DNA of 8,032 nucleotides, from contig DAIDJQ010000020.1 of NCBI GenBank assembly GCA_027451305.1, positions 1 to 8,032 on the forward strand, in the 5' to 3' direction. Shown here one piece after another: positions 1 to 5,861 of this stretch. Position numbers and translations under genes: made by a program. Each line of letters starts with the position of its first letter. Within the stretch, counting starts at the first letter, position 1. Below the pieces are notes generated by a model. The model did not search any database and was not told where the DNA came from. It was given only the letters and a program-made list of their open reading frames with translations. Origin of the DNA: Cellulomonas sp. GTDB taxonomy: Bacteria; Actinomycetota; Actinomycetes; Actinomycetales; Cellulomonadaceae.

Positions 1-68
1 GCGAGCACGTCCTGGTCGAGCGAGGCGAAGAAGTGCGCCTGGTCCGGACGGGCGAGGGGCTCAGGCAT
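1..68 (-). CDS. OppC/DppC-type peptide ABC permease, N-terminal fragment (system 1)
   Basis: Only the first 22 codons are inside the window; the gene runs off the left edge. The ATG at 68-66 opens a frame reading MPEPLARPDQAHFFASLDQD. This looks like the short cytoplasmic lead that precedes the first membrane helix in actinobacterial OppC-type permeases. The start overlaps the end of the upstream permease gene by 8 nt (ATGCCTGA). It is preceded by GAGGA at 79-75 with 6 nt of spacing, a good ribosome binding site lying inside the upstream gene. An OppB gene is almost always followed by OppC in this family, which is the main support for the identity because no membrane segment is visible yet. 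It would pair with the preceding OppB-type protein to form the pore of the system 1 importer. Confidence 0.75.
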   Translation of the reverse strand, partial: MPEPLARPDQAHFFASLDQDVL

Positions 69-987
69 AACGGATCCTCGGGTCGAGTGCGGCGTACAGG
101 AGGTCGACGACCAGGTTCGCCACGATGTAGACGATCACGAGGATCGTCGTGAAGGACACGATGGTGGGCGCACTGCCCTGCTTGATGGCCTGGTAGAGGG
201 TGCCCCCGACGCCGGAGATGTTGAAGATCCCCTCCGTGACGATCGCCCCGCCCATGAGGTTCCCGAGGTCGGAGCCGAGGAACGTCACCACGGGGATCAG
301 CGAGTTGCGCAGGACGTGCACCGTGACGACCCGCGGTCTCGACAGGCCCTTGGCCGTCGCCGTGCGCACGAAGTCGGCCGTGAGGTTCTCGAAGACCGAC
401 GTCCTCGTCAGCCTGAGCACGTAGGCGAGCGAGACCGCTCCCAGCACGATCGCCGGCATCAGGAGGGTTCGGAACGACACGTCGGCGCCGACGGACACCG
501 GCAGCAGGTGCCACTTGACGCCGACGAAGAACTGCAGCACGAAGCCGATCACGAACGTCGGTACGGCGATCACGACGAGGCTGACCACGAGGACGGTCGC
601 GTCGAAGATCTTGCCCTTGCGCAGGCCGGCGAACAGTCCGGCCGCGATCCCGAAGACGCCTTCGAACACCAGTGCCATGACGGCGAGCTTGAAGGTGATC
701 GGGTAGGCGTGGGCGAGCAGGTCACCCACGGGCCGGCCCGAGAAGGTCATCCCGAAGTTCCCGCTGAAGATGCCCTTGAGGTAGAGCAGGTACTGGACCA
801 GGAACGGCTTGTCCAGGTTGTACTTCGAGCGGATCTGCGCCGCGATGGCCGGGGTCACGCCCTTGTCGCCGCCGAGCGCCAGCACCGGGTCGCCGGGCAG
901 CGAGAACACCATGAAGTAGATCAACAGCGTGGCCCCGAAGAACACGGGGATCGCCTGCAGCAGGCGGCGGCCGAGATAGCGGGCCAT
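61..987 (-). CDS. OppB/DppB-type peptide ABC transporter permease (system 1)
   Basis: A 308-residue inner-membrane permease that forms half of the pore of an oligopeptide/dipeptide-type ABC importer (binding-protein-dependent transport family, BPD_transp_1). The N-terminus MARYLGRRLLQAIPVFFGATLLIYF is the typical OppB first helix, followed by the conserved LPGDP at 30-34 and an extracytoplasmic loop. Further hydrophobic segments lie at about 100-121, 130-158, 174-193, 231-255 and 280-301. The cytoplasmic EAA coupling loop, which docks on the ATPase, is at about 207-233 (DFVRTATAKGLSRPRV...NSLIPV). The C-terminus LLYAALDPRIRYA is the family ending. The start is ATG with AAGGA at 998-994, 6 nt upstream. 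The gene lies 176 nt downstream of the binding-protein gene, separated from it by a strong hairpin, and overlaps the next permease by 8 nt. Family and role are clear; the substrate (peptide, nickel, other) cannot be told from the sequence. Confidence 0.95.
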   Translation of the reverse strand: MARYLGRRLLQAIPVFFGATLLIYFMVFSLPGDPVLALGGDKGVTPAIAAQIRSKYNLDKPFLVQYLLYLKGIFSGNFGMTFSGRPVGDLLAHAYPITFKLAVMALVFEGVFGIAAGLFAGLRKGKIFDATVLVVSLVVIAVPTFVIGFVLQFFVGVKWHLLPVSVGADVSFRTLLMPAIVLGAVSLAYVLRLTRTSVFENLTADFVRTATAKGLSRPRVVTVHVLRNSLIPVVTFLGSDLGNLMGGAIVTEGIFNISGVGGTLYQAIKQGSAPTIVSFTTILVIVYIVANLVVDLLYAALDPRIRYA

Positions 988-993
988 CAGCCT

Positions 994-998
994 TCCTT
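994..998 (-). promoter_or_regulatory. Ribosome binding site of the system 1 OppB permease
   Basis: AAGGA lies 6 nt before the ATG at 987-985, within a longer AAGGAAGG purine run. It fixes the start of the permease and shows that the gene can be translated independently of the distant binding-protein gene upstream. Confidence 0.7.
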
Positions 999-1113
999 CG
1001 AGTCAGGGGTCGCAGCCACGAGGGGGCCACGACAGGGGGGTCCGCTCCTCGCGGAAGCGGAGCGCCAACCGGTGCACTGTAGTCCATCGGTGCCCGGCGG
1101 CCCTCCGCACGCG

Positions 1114-1149
1114 AGTGGGGGCGGGGCCCACGCGGGCCCCGCCCCCACT
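1114..1149 (-). terminator. Perfect 16-bp hairpin between binding protein and permease genes (terminator/attenuator)
   Basis: The arms at 1114-1129 (AGTGGGGGCGGGGCCC) and 1134-1149 are exact reverse complements, separated by a 4-nt loop. The stem begins 14 nt after the stop codon of the binding-protein gene and lies about 125 nt before the permease start. No T-run follows on the minus strand, which is common for actinobacterial terminators. Because the next genes belong to the same transporter, the likely role is partial termination or protection of the binding-protein mRNA 3' end, so that the binding protein is made in excess over the permeases. The structure is seen directly; the function is inferred. 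A full terminator, with a separate promoter for the permeases between 990 and 1113, is an alternative, though no convincing promoter is visible there. Confidence 0.75.
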
Positions 1150-1163
1150 GCCGGAGCGATCGG

Positions 1164-2852
1164 TCAGGACTTGGTGACCAGGTAGTACAGCGGGACGCTG
1201 TCCCACCCGAACTGGACGTTGTTGACGGTCTTCGCAGAGCCGCCCGTCTCGTTCGAGTACCACAGCGGGATGGACGGCAGGTCCTGGAACAGGATCGTCT
1301 GGGCCTGCGTGAAGTCCTTGTTCGCCTCGTCGATCGACGACGCCTGGGCACCCTTGGCGAGCAGGGCGTCGAAGGCCGGGTTGCTGTAGTTGCCGTCGTT
1401 CGAGCTGGCTCCCGTGGCCCACATGGCGCCGAGGAAGTCGAGCATGCCCGGGTAGTCACCCTGCCAGCCGCTGCGGAACGCACCGGTGAGGCCCGTCTTG
1501 GCGCCCTTCTTGCTGGCGTTGACGTCGGTGCGCAGGCTCTTGAAGTCCGGGTACGGCTGACCAGCGGCCTGGATGCCCAGGGCGTTCTTGATGCTGTTGG
1601 TCACCGCGTCGACCCAGGCCTGGTGGCCGCCGTCGGAGTTGTACGCCAGCGTGAACGTGCCGGACCACGGCGAGATCGCGTCGGCCTGCGCCCACAGCGA
1701 CTTGGCCAGGGTGGGGTCGTACTTGAGCACGTCGGAGCCGGGGATCGAGTCGGACCAGCCCGGGATCACCGGCGAGGTGAAGTCGGTCGCCGGGGTACGG
1801 GTGCCCTGGAAGATCGTCTTCGTGATGGTCTGACGGTCGATGGCGTGCGAGATGGCCGCACGGCGGAGCTTGCCCTCGGCGCCGGTGAAGTGCGCCTGGT
1901 TGCTCGGGATCGTGAAGCCCTGCCAGATGGCCGCGGGCTGGTTCACGGCACGGTTGCCCAGGTCGGTCTGGAAGGTGCCGAACGCCGAGGACGGGATGGC
2001 GTCGAGGACGTCGAGCTGGCCGGCGAGCAGGTCGTTGTAGGCCGTGTCCTGGGACGTGTAGAACTTCAGGTCCAGCCCGCCGTTCTTGGGCATCCGGGGA
2101 CCGTTGTAGTCCGTGTTCGGGACCAGCTTGATGTCGACGTTGTGGTTCCAGCCGTTCGGCGCGATCTTGTACGGACCGTTGCCGATCGGGTTCTCACCGA
2201 AGGCCTTCATGTCCTTGAACGCGACCTCGGGCAGCGGGAAGAACGCCGAGTAGCCGATCCGGACCGGGAAGTCCGACAGGGGCGTCGTCAGCTGGACCGT
2301 GAAGGTCAGGTCGTCGACGACCTTGAGGCCGGACATCGTGGTCGACTTCGGCTGGCTCGTCGCGTCGGCGGCCTGCGTGTCGGCGTAGCCGACGATCGGG
2401 ATGCCGAAGCTCGGGTCCCCGAACCAGGAGCTGTTCAGCTGGGCGTTGGTCGAGACCGCGCCGTAGTTCCAGGCGTCCACGAAGTTCTTCGCCGTGACGG
2501 GCTCACCGTTGGTGAACTTCCAGCCCGGCTTGAGCTTGATGGTCCAGTTGACGTTGTCCGTCGAGGTGATCGAGTCGGCGACCTCGTTGTGGATGGCGCC
2601 CTTGGCGTCGTAGTAGTCGAGGCCCGCGAAGATCTGGGTGAGGATCTTGCCGCCACCGACCTCGTTGGTGTTGGTCGGGATCAGCGGGTTCTCGGGCTCG
2701 GAGCTGTTGGCCGAGACGATCCCGGTGGTGGTGCCGCCGCCCGCGGCCGTGGTCGTGGTGGTGCTCGACGAGCCGCCGCTGGAGCAGGCCGCGAGGACCA
2801 GGGCGCCGGCCGTGATCGTCGCGAACAGGCCTGAGATTCGCCTGATCTTCAA
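1164..2852 (-). CDS. Peptide-type ABC transporter substrate-binding lipoprotein (system 1, OppA-like)
   Basis: A 562-residue extracellular solute-binding protein of the SBP_bac_5 family, which captures peptides or similar solutes and hands them to the permease. The frame stays open upstream to about 3200, but the start is TTG at 2852-2850: AGGAGG lies 4 nt before it, and the signal peptide begins exactly there (MKIRRISGLF, hydrophobic core, lipobox LAAC with lipidated Cys23). A Ser/Thr/Gly-rich tether covers 24-44. The family signature WTIKLKPGWKFTNGEPVTA (103-121) is followed by GNGPYKI (224-230), LRRAAISHAIDRQTI (329-343) and DLPSIPLWYSN (524-534). The length is normal for the family. It heads the leftward system 1 operon, preceded by a 247-nt leader/promoter region and followed by a strong hairpin and the OppB/OppC genes. 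The substrate is unknown. It resembles the second binding protein in this window only at family level. Confidence 0.95.
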   Translation of the reverse strand: MKIRRISGLFATITAGALVLAACSSGGSSSTTTTTAAGGGTTTGIVSANSSEPENPLIPTNTNEVGGGKILTQIFAGLDYYDAKGAIHNEVADSITSTDNVNWTIKLKPGWKFTNGEPVTAKNFVDAWNYGAVSTNAQLNSSWFGDPSFGIPIVGYADTQAADATSQPKSTTMSGLKVVDDLTFTVQLTTPLSDFPVRIGYSAFFPLPEVAFKDMKAFGENPIGNGPYKIAPNGWNHNVDIKLVPNTDYNGPRMPKNGGLDLKFYTSQDTAYNDLLAGQLDVLDAIPSSAFGTFQTDLGNRAVNQPAAIWQGFTIPSNQAHFTGAEGKLRRAAISHAIDRQTITKTIFQGTRTPATDFTSPVIPGWSDSIPGSDVLKYDPTLAKSLWAQADAISPWSGTFTLAYNSDGGHQAWVDAVTNSIKNALGIQAAGQPYPDFKSLRTDVNASKKGAKTGLTGAFRSGWQGDYPGMLDFLGAMWATGASSNDGNYSNPAFDALLAKGAQASSIDEANKDFTQAQTILFQDLPSIPLWYSNETGGSAKTVNNVQFGWDSVPLYYLVTKS

Positions 2853-2856
2853 TGTT

Positions 2857-2862
2857 CCTCCT
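2857..2862 (-). promoter_or_regulatory. Shine-Dalgarno AGGAGG that fixes a TTG start
   Basis: A perfect AGGAGG lies 4 nt upstream of the TTG at 2852-2850. With the lipoprotein signal peptide starting at the same codon, it rules out the longer open frame that continues upstream. Confidence 0.85.
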
Positions 2863-2940
2863 GGGATGGGAGTGGGCGAGCGACGTGCAGGCGCCGCCGA
2901 CCGCTGCCGGGGACGCATGCGGACACGCTCGACCGCCACA

Positions 2941-2971
2941 CGTTGGAAGTCACCGTAGGGCGGTGCCAACG
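2941..2971 (-). promoter_or_regulatory. Bulged stem-loop in the 5' leader of the binding-protein gene
   Basis: In the minus-strand RNA, CGUUGG pairs with CCAACG (outer 6 bp) and CACCG with CGGUG (inner 5 bp). The loop is CCCUA and a 4-nt bulge, ACUU, lies on the 3' side. The element ends 88 nt before the TTG start. It has no following U-run. It could be an mRNA leader element, a terminator for the upstream ATPase operon, or a DNA operator; it matches no riboswitch class that I recognise. Confidence 0.45.
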
Positions 2972-2976
2972 GACAT
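2950..2976 (-). CDS. Possible 8-residue leader peptide ORF (MSVGTALR)
   Basis: The ATG at 2976-2974 opens an 8-codon frame ending in TGA at 2952-2950. It lies almost entirely inside the bulged stem-loop. It uses CTA for leucine, a codon normally avoided at this G+C content, and that codon falls in the loop. There is no clear ribosome binding site before the ATG, so translation is doubtful and the ORF may be chance. If real, it would be a candidate upstream ORF controlling the binding-protein gene. Confidence 0.2.
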   Translation of the reverse strand: MSVGTALR

Positions 2977-3019
2977 TCGAGACAGGCCGGACACGGGTTT
3001 CGAATCGTTACGTGATCGA

Positions 3020-3031
3020 TACTGCCCAGTA
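3020..3031. promoter_or_regulatory. Short palindrome TACTGCCCAGTA, candidate operator
   Basis: Two perfect 5-bp half-sites (TACTG/CAGTA) are separated by 2 bp, about 170 bp upstream of the system 1 binding-protein start. The size and position suit a dimeric repressor, but arms this short also arise by chance, and no regulator gene is in the window. Confidence 0.25.
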
Positions 3032-3033
3032 CG

Positions 3034-3062
3034 AACCGCGCTGGGACGATGCCCGCCCGGTT
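3034..3062 (-). terminator. Imperfect hairpin after the fused ATPase gene, possible terminator
   Basis: AACCG (3034-3038) pairs with CGGTT (3058-3062), and inside it GC then GGG pair with CCC then GC, with one mismatch, one bulge and a 6-nt loop. It begins 37 nt beyond the stop codon of the leftward ATPase gene. There is no T-run. It is the best terminator candidate for the system 2 operon but is weak. Confidence 0.3.
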
Positions 3063-3099
3063 ACGCGGACGAAACACGTTGGTAACACGACGCGCCCCG

Positions 3100-4980
3100 T
3101 CAGCGCCTTCCCTGAACGGGCGCGTCCGCGTGGTGGCATGCCACGTCCCGCCCCTCGGTACGTCGGGACGGCGGGTCGACCTGTGTGCAGAGGGCCGCAA
3201 GCTCGGCCGGCAGGCCGGCGTGCATCGAGCACCGGTGACGGAAGGGGCAGCCGCCCACGGGGACCGCCTCGTCGTCCAGCAGCGGCACCGGAGCGGGACG
3301 GACCCGGGGGTCTGGGACGGGGACCGCAGCCAGCAGCGCGCGGGTGTAGGGGTGCCGCGGGTCGTCCAGCACCACCCCGGCGGGACCCTGCTCGACGACG
3401 CGCCCGCGGTACATCACGGCGACCAGCTCCGCGTGGGCGCGCACCACGCCGAGGTCGTGAGCGACCAGCACGCACGTGAGCCCGAGGCGGGTGCGCAGGT
3501 CGTCGACGAGGCCGAGCAGCGTGGCCCGCACCGGCGCGTCCAGGGCCGAGACGGGCTCGTCGAGCACCAGCACCTGCGGCCGGACCGCGAGCGCGCGGGC
3601 CAGCGCGACTCGCTGACGCTGCCCCCCGGACAGCTCGTGGGGGTAGCGGTCGGCCAGCGACGCGTCGAGCCGGACGAGGCCGAGGAGCGCGTGCACCCGC
3701 GCACCCGTGGGCGACCGCCCGTCGCCCGGCGCCGCTCCGCCGTCGGCCCCCACGTCCGCGTCGTGGCCCGCCACCGCCTCGAGCGCCTCGGCGAGCGACT
3801 GCCGGACCGTCATCCGCGGGTCCAGCGACCCCCCGGCGTCCTGGAACACCAGCTGGACGCGACGACGCAGGGCCGCCCGCGCGGTGGGGTCCCTGGCAGC
3901 GGCAAGCTCCGCGAGGTCGGTCCCCAGCACCCGGACGGTGCCTGCCTCGGGCGCGTGCAGCGACGCGATCGCCAGGGCCGTGGTCGTCTTGCCGCTGCCG
4001 CTCTCCCCCACCAGCGCGAGCGTGGCGCCACGGGGTACGACGAACGAGACGCCGTCCATCGCCACCACCGGCACGCCGGTCGACCGCGAGCCGCCCGGGA
4101 GCCGCCGACGCGGCGGCCCGAACGTGCGCCGGACGCCGACCAGCTCGACCGCCGGCGGTGCCGTGAGGTCCGGCGCCGTTGCCGGCGACGGCCGGTGGTC
4201 CTCCGCGCGGAGCAGCGCCGCCGTGTACGGCTCGCGGGGTGCGTCGAACAGTGCCGTGACGTCCCCCTGCTCCACCACCCGACCGTCCCGCAGCACCACG
4301 ACGCGGTCGGCGTGGCCGGCCACCACGCCGGGGTCGTGCGTGATCAGCAGCAGCGCGGCACCGCTAGCCTCCCGGGCCCCGTGCAGCACCTCGAGCACCT
4401 GGGCCTGCACGGTGACGTCGAGCGCGGAGGTGGGCTCGTCGGCGATCAGCAGCCGGGGGGCGTCCGCGACGGCGAGGGCGACGAGCACCCGCTGTCGCTG
4501 GCCGCCGGAGAGCTGGTGCGGGTAGGCGTCGAGGGCCCGCACCGGCAGCCGGACCAGGGAGCACAGCTCGGCCGCACGGGCCAGCGCGGCCTGCCTCGAC
4601 AGGGCGCGGTCGTGCAGCCGGAGGGTCTCCACGACGAGCGCCCCGACGCGGTGCACGGGCGGGAGCGCCGACGCGGCGTCCTGGAACACCATCGCGAGGT
4701 CACGACCACGGATCGCGGAGAACGCCCGGTCGGACAGGCCCAGGAGCGACGTGCCACCGAAGCGGACCGAGCCGGACACGCGCGCCGTCGAGGGCAGCAG
4801 GCCGAGCACCGCGAGCGCGGTGGTCGTCTTCCCCGCGCCGGACTCGCCGACGAGGGCGACGACCTCGCCGGCGTGGACCCGGAAGGAGACGTCCACGACC
4901 GCCCGGACCCCCGCTCCACCGGCGCGCCGGGGGTCGAACGAGACGGTCAGCCCGTCGACCTCGAGCAGGGCCTCAGCCAC
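3100..4980 (-). CDS. Fused OppD-OppF-type peptide ABC transporter ATPase (system 2)
   Basis: A 626-residue cytoplasmic protein carrying both nucleotide-binding domains, equivalent to OppD and OppF joined. Domain 1 has Walker A GESGAGKT (45-52), signature LSGGQ (157-161), Walker B LLIADE (177-182) and switch His215. Domain 2 has GESGSGKT (325-332), LSGGQ (450-454), LVLDE (471-475) and His508. All catalytic residues are present in both, so both sites should hydrolyse ATP. The C-terminal oligo_HPY-type tail (about 544-615) has four cysteines (578, 584, 598, 615); related mycobacterial OppD proteins bind an Fe-S cluster with such a tail. A Gly/Asp-rich insert occupies about 404-426 in domain 2. 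The start is GTG at 4980, overlapping the upstream permease by 8 nt (GTGGCTGA), so translation is probably coupled. It completes the system 2 importer and might also serve system 1, whose ATPase is not visible here. Confidence 0.95.
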   Translation of the reverse strand: MAEALLEVDGLTVSFDPRRAGGAGVRAVVDVSFRVHAGEVVALVGESGAGKTTTALAVLGLLPSTARVSGSVRFGGTSLLGLSDRAFSAIRGRDLAMVFQDAASALPPVHRVGALVVETLRLHDRALSRQAALARAAELCSLVRLPVRALDAYPHQLSGGQRQRVLVALAVADAPRLLIADEPTSALDVTVQAQVLEVLHGAREASGAALLLITHDPGVVAGHADRVVVLRDGRVVEQGDVTALFDAPREPYTAALLRAEDHRPSPATAPDLTAPPAVELVGVRRTFGPPRRRLPGGSRSTGVPVVAMDGVSFVVPRGATLALVGESGSGKTTTALAIASLHAPEAGTVRVLGTDLAELAAARDPTARAALRRRVQLVFQDAGGSLDPRMTVRQSLAEALEAVAGHDADVGADGGAAPGDGRSPTGARVHALLGLVRLDASLADRYPHELSGGQRQRVALARALAVRPQVLVLDEPVSALDAPVRATLLGLVDDLRTRLGLTCVLVAHDLGVVRAHAELVAVMYRGRVVEQGPAGVVLDDPRHPYTRALLAAVPVPDPRVRPAPVPLLDDEAVPVGGCPFRHRCSMHAGLPAELAALCTQVDPPSRRTEGRDVACHHADAPVQGRR

Positions 4981-5860
4981 GGGCCGCCCCCGCCGCGGGG
5001 TCCAGCGCGTCCCGCAGCGCGTCGCCGAGCAGGCTGGTGGCGAGGACCGTCACGACGAGCAGGCCGGCCGGGAACCAGAACAGCCACGGCCGCGTCACCG
5101 CGGACGCGCTGCCGGCCGCGAGCAGGGTGCCGAGCGACACCGCCGGCGGTCCCACCCCCAGCCCCACCCAGCCGAGCGTCGCCTCCGTCAGCACCGCGGC
5201 CGCGACGCCGAGGGTCGCGTCCACCACGAGGAGGGACGCCAGGTGCGGGAGCACGTGGCGACGGAGCACGAGGCCCGTCGGGACCCCGAGGAACCGGGCG
5301 GCGCGCACGAAGTCCTGCTCCCGCAGCGAACGGGTCTGCCCCCGCACCACGCGGGCCATCACCATCCAGCCCAGCACGGCGACGGCCAGCGCCACCGCGA
5401 CCCAGCCGGCGTGCCCGGCGGCTGGTGCGATCAGCACGAGCAGGTAGAACGACGGGAGCACGAGCGCCAGGTCGATGCCCCAGACGACGGCGCGGTCCAC
5501 CCGGCCGCCGAGGTAGCCCCCGAGGGCTCCGACGACCGCGGCGATCGCCGTGGACAACGGTCCCGCCACGAAGCCGACGGCCAGGGACGTCCGCAGCCCG
5601 ACGAGCGTGCGCACGTACAGGTCCCGGCCGGCCGCGTCGGTGCCGAACCAGTGCGCCGCACCGGGCGGCCGGCCGAACGCCGTCACGTCGGAGGTGAACG
5701 GGTCCCAGCGGCAGACCAGCGGCCCCACGACGGCCCACAGGACCACCACGAGCAGCACGGCGACGCCCGCCCGCGCCCGCGGGGCGTGCATCGTGCGCCG
5801 CAGCACACCGGCGCGGGCAGGGCCCGGGACGGCGGCGGCGCCGAGGTCGGTGACGGCCAC
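4973..5860 (-). CDS. OppC/DppC-type peptide ABC transporter permease (system 2)
   Basis: A 295-residue inner-membrane permease forming the second half of the system 2 pore. A short cytoplasmic N-terminus precedes helix 1 (about 31-50). The OppC hallmark HWFGTDAAGRDLYVRTLVGLRTSL is at 70-93. Further hydrophobic segments lie at about 92-118, 127-147, 152-170, 207-230 and 260-281. The EAA coupling loop is at about 180-207 (REQDFVRAARFLGVP...VLPHL). The C-terminus LGDALRDALDP is the family ending. The start is GTG at 5860, separated by one base from the stop of the upstream permease (TGA-C-GTG). Only a weak GGA lies upstream, so translation is probably by coupling. Its stop overlaps the ATPase start. 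Base composition is extremely G+C-rich and the residues are heavily Ala/Val/Leu. Confidence 0.95.
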   Translation of the reverse strand: MAVTDLGAAAVPGPARAGVLRRTMHAPRARAGVAVLLVVVLWAVVGPLVCRWDPFTSDVTAFGRPPGAAHWFGTDAAGRDLYVRTLVGLRTSLAVGFVAGPLSTAIAAVVGALGGYLGGRVDRAVVWGIDLALVLPSFYLLVLIAPAAGHAGWVAVALAVAVLGWMVMARVVRGQTRSLREQDFVRAARFLGVPTGLVLRRHVLPHLASLLVVDATLGVAAAVLTEATLGWVGLGVGPPAVSLGTLLAAGSASAVTRPWLFWFPAGLLVVTVLATSLLGDALRDALDPAAGAARG

Positions 5861-5861
5861 G

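Larger units (their letters stand above)
2853..3099 (-). promoter_or_regulatory. Leader/promoter region of the system 1 binding-protein gene
   Basis: This 247-nt gap lies between the fused ATPase gene (stop at 3102-3100) and the binding-protein start. It is less G+C-rich than its flanks and holds several small symmetric elements: a bulged stem-loop (2941-2971), an 8-codon ORF (2976-2950), the palindrome TACTGCCCAGTA (3020-3031), a six-base inverted repeat ATTCGA/TCGAAT (2975-2980 and 3000-3005) and a direct repeat AACACG spaced 11 bp (3073-3078 and 3084-3089). No sigma-70-type promoter with two good boxes could be assigned. The region must either carry the system 1 promoter or be transcribed through from the ATPase gene. 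Confidence 0.55.

Noticed and set aside
1040..1062. Second inverted repeat around CCGCT/AGCGG near the OppB ribosome binding site
   Set aside because: The arms are only 5 bp with a large loop in G+C-rich DNA, so it is expected by chance.
316..1185. 289-codon open frame on the plus strand
   Set aside because: It is antisense to the system 1 OppB gene and runs across the terminator hairpin, with no protein-like features.
1623..2834. 403-codon open frame on the plus strand
   Set aside because: It is antisense to the system 1 binding-protein gene, with an Arg/Val/Asp-rich product and no recognisable domain.
3060..3087. Possible minus-strand promoter TTACCA-N16-TAACCG for the system 1 operon
   Set aside because: The -10 element matches the consensus at only two positions and lacks the final T. 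It is not better than chance.
2853..3200. N-terminal extension of the system 1 binding protein up to 3200
   Set aside because: The frame is merely open. The AGGAGG plus TTG and the lipoprotein signal peptide begin at 2852, and the extension would overlap the ATPase gene end.
3049..5697. Very long open frame of 882 codons on the plus strand
   Set aside because: It lies antisense to the ATPase and OppC genes, whose motifs are unmistakable. Its product is Arg/Gly/Pro-rich with no family features. Extreme G+C content removes stop codons from such shadow frames.
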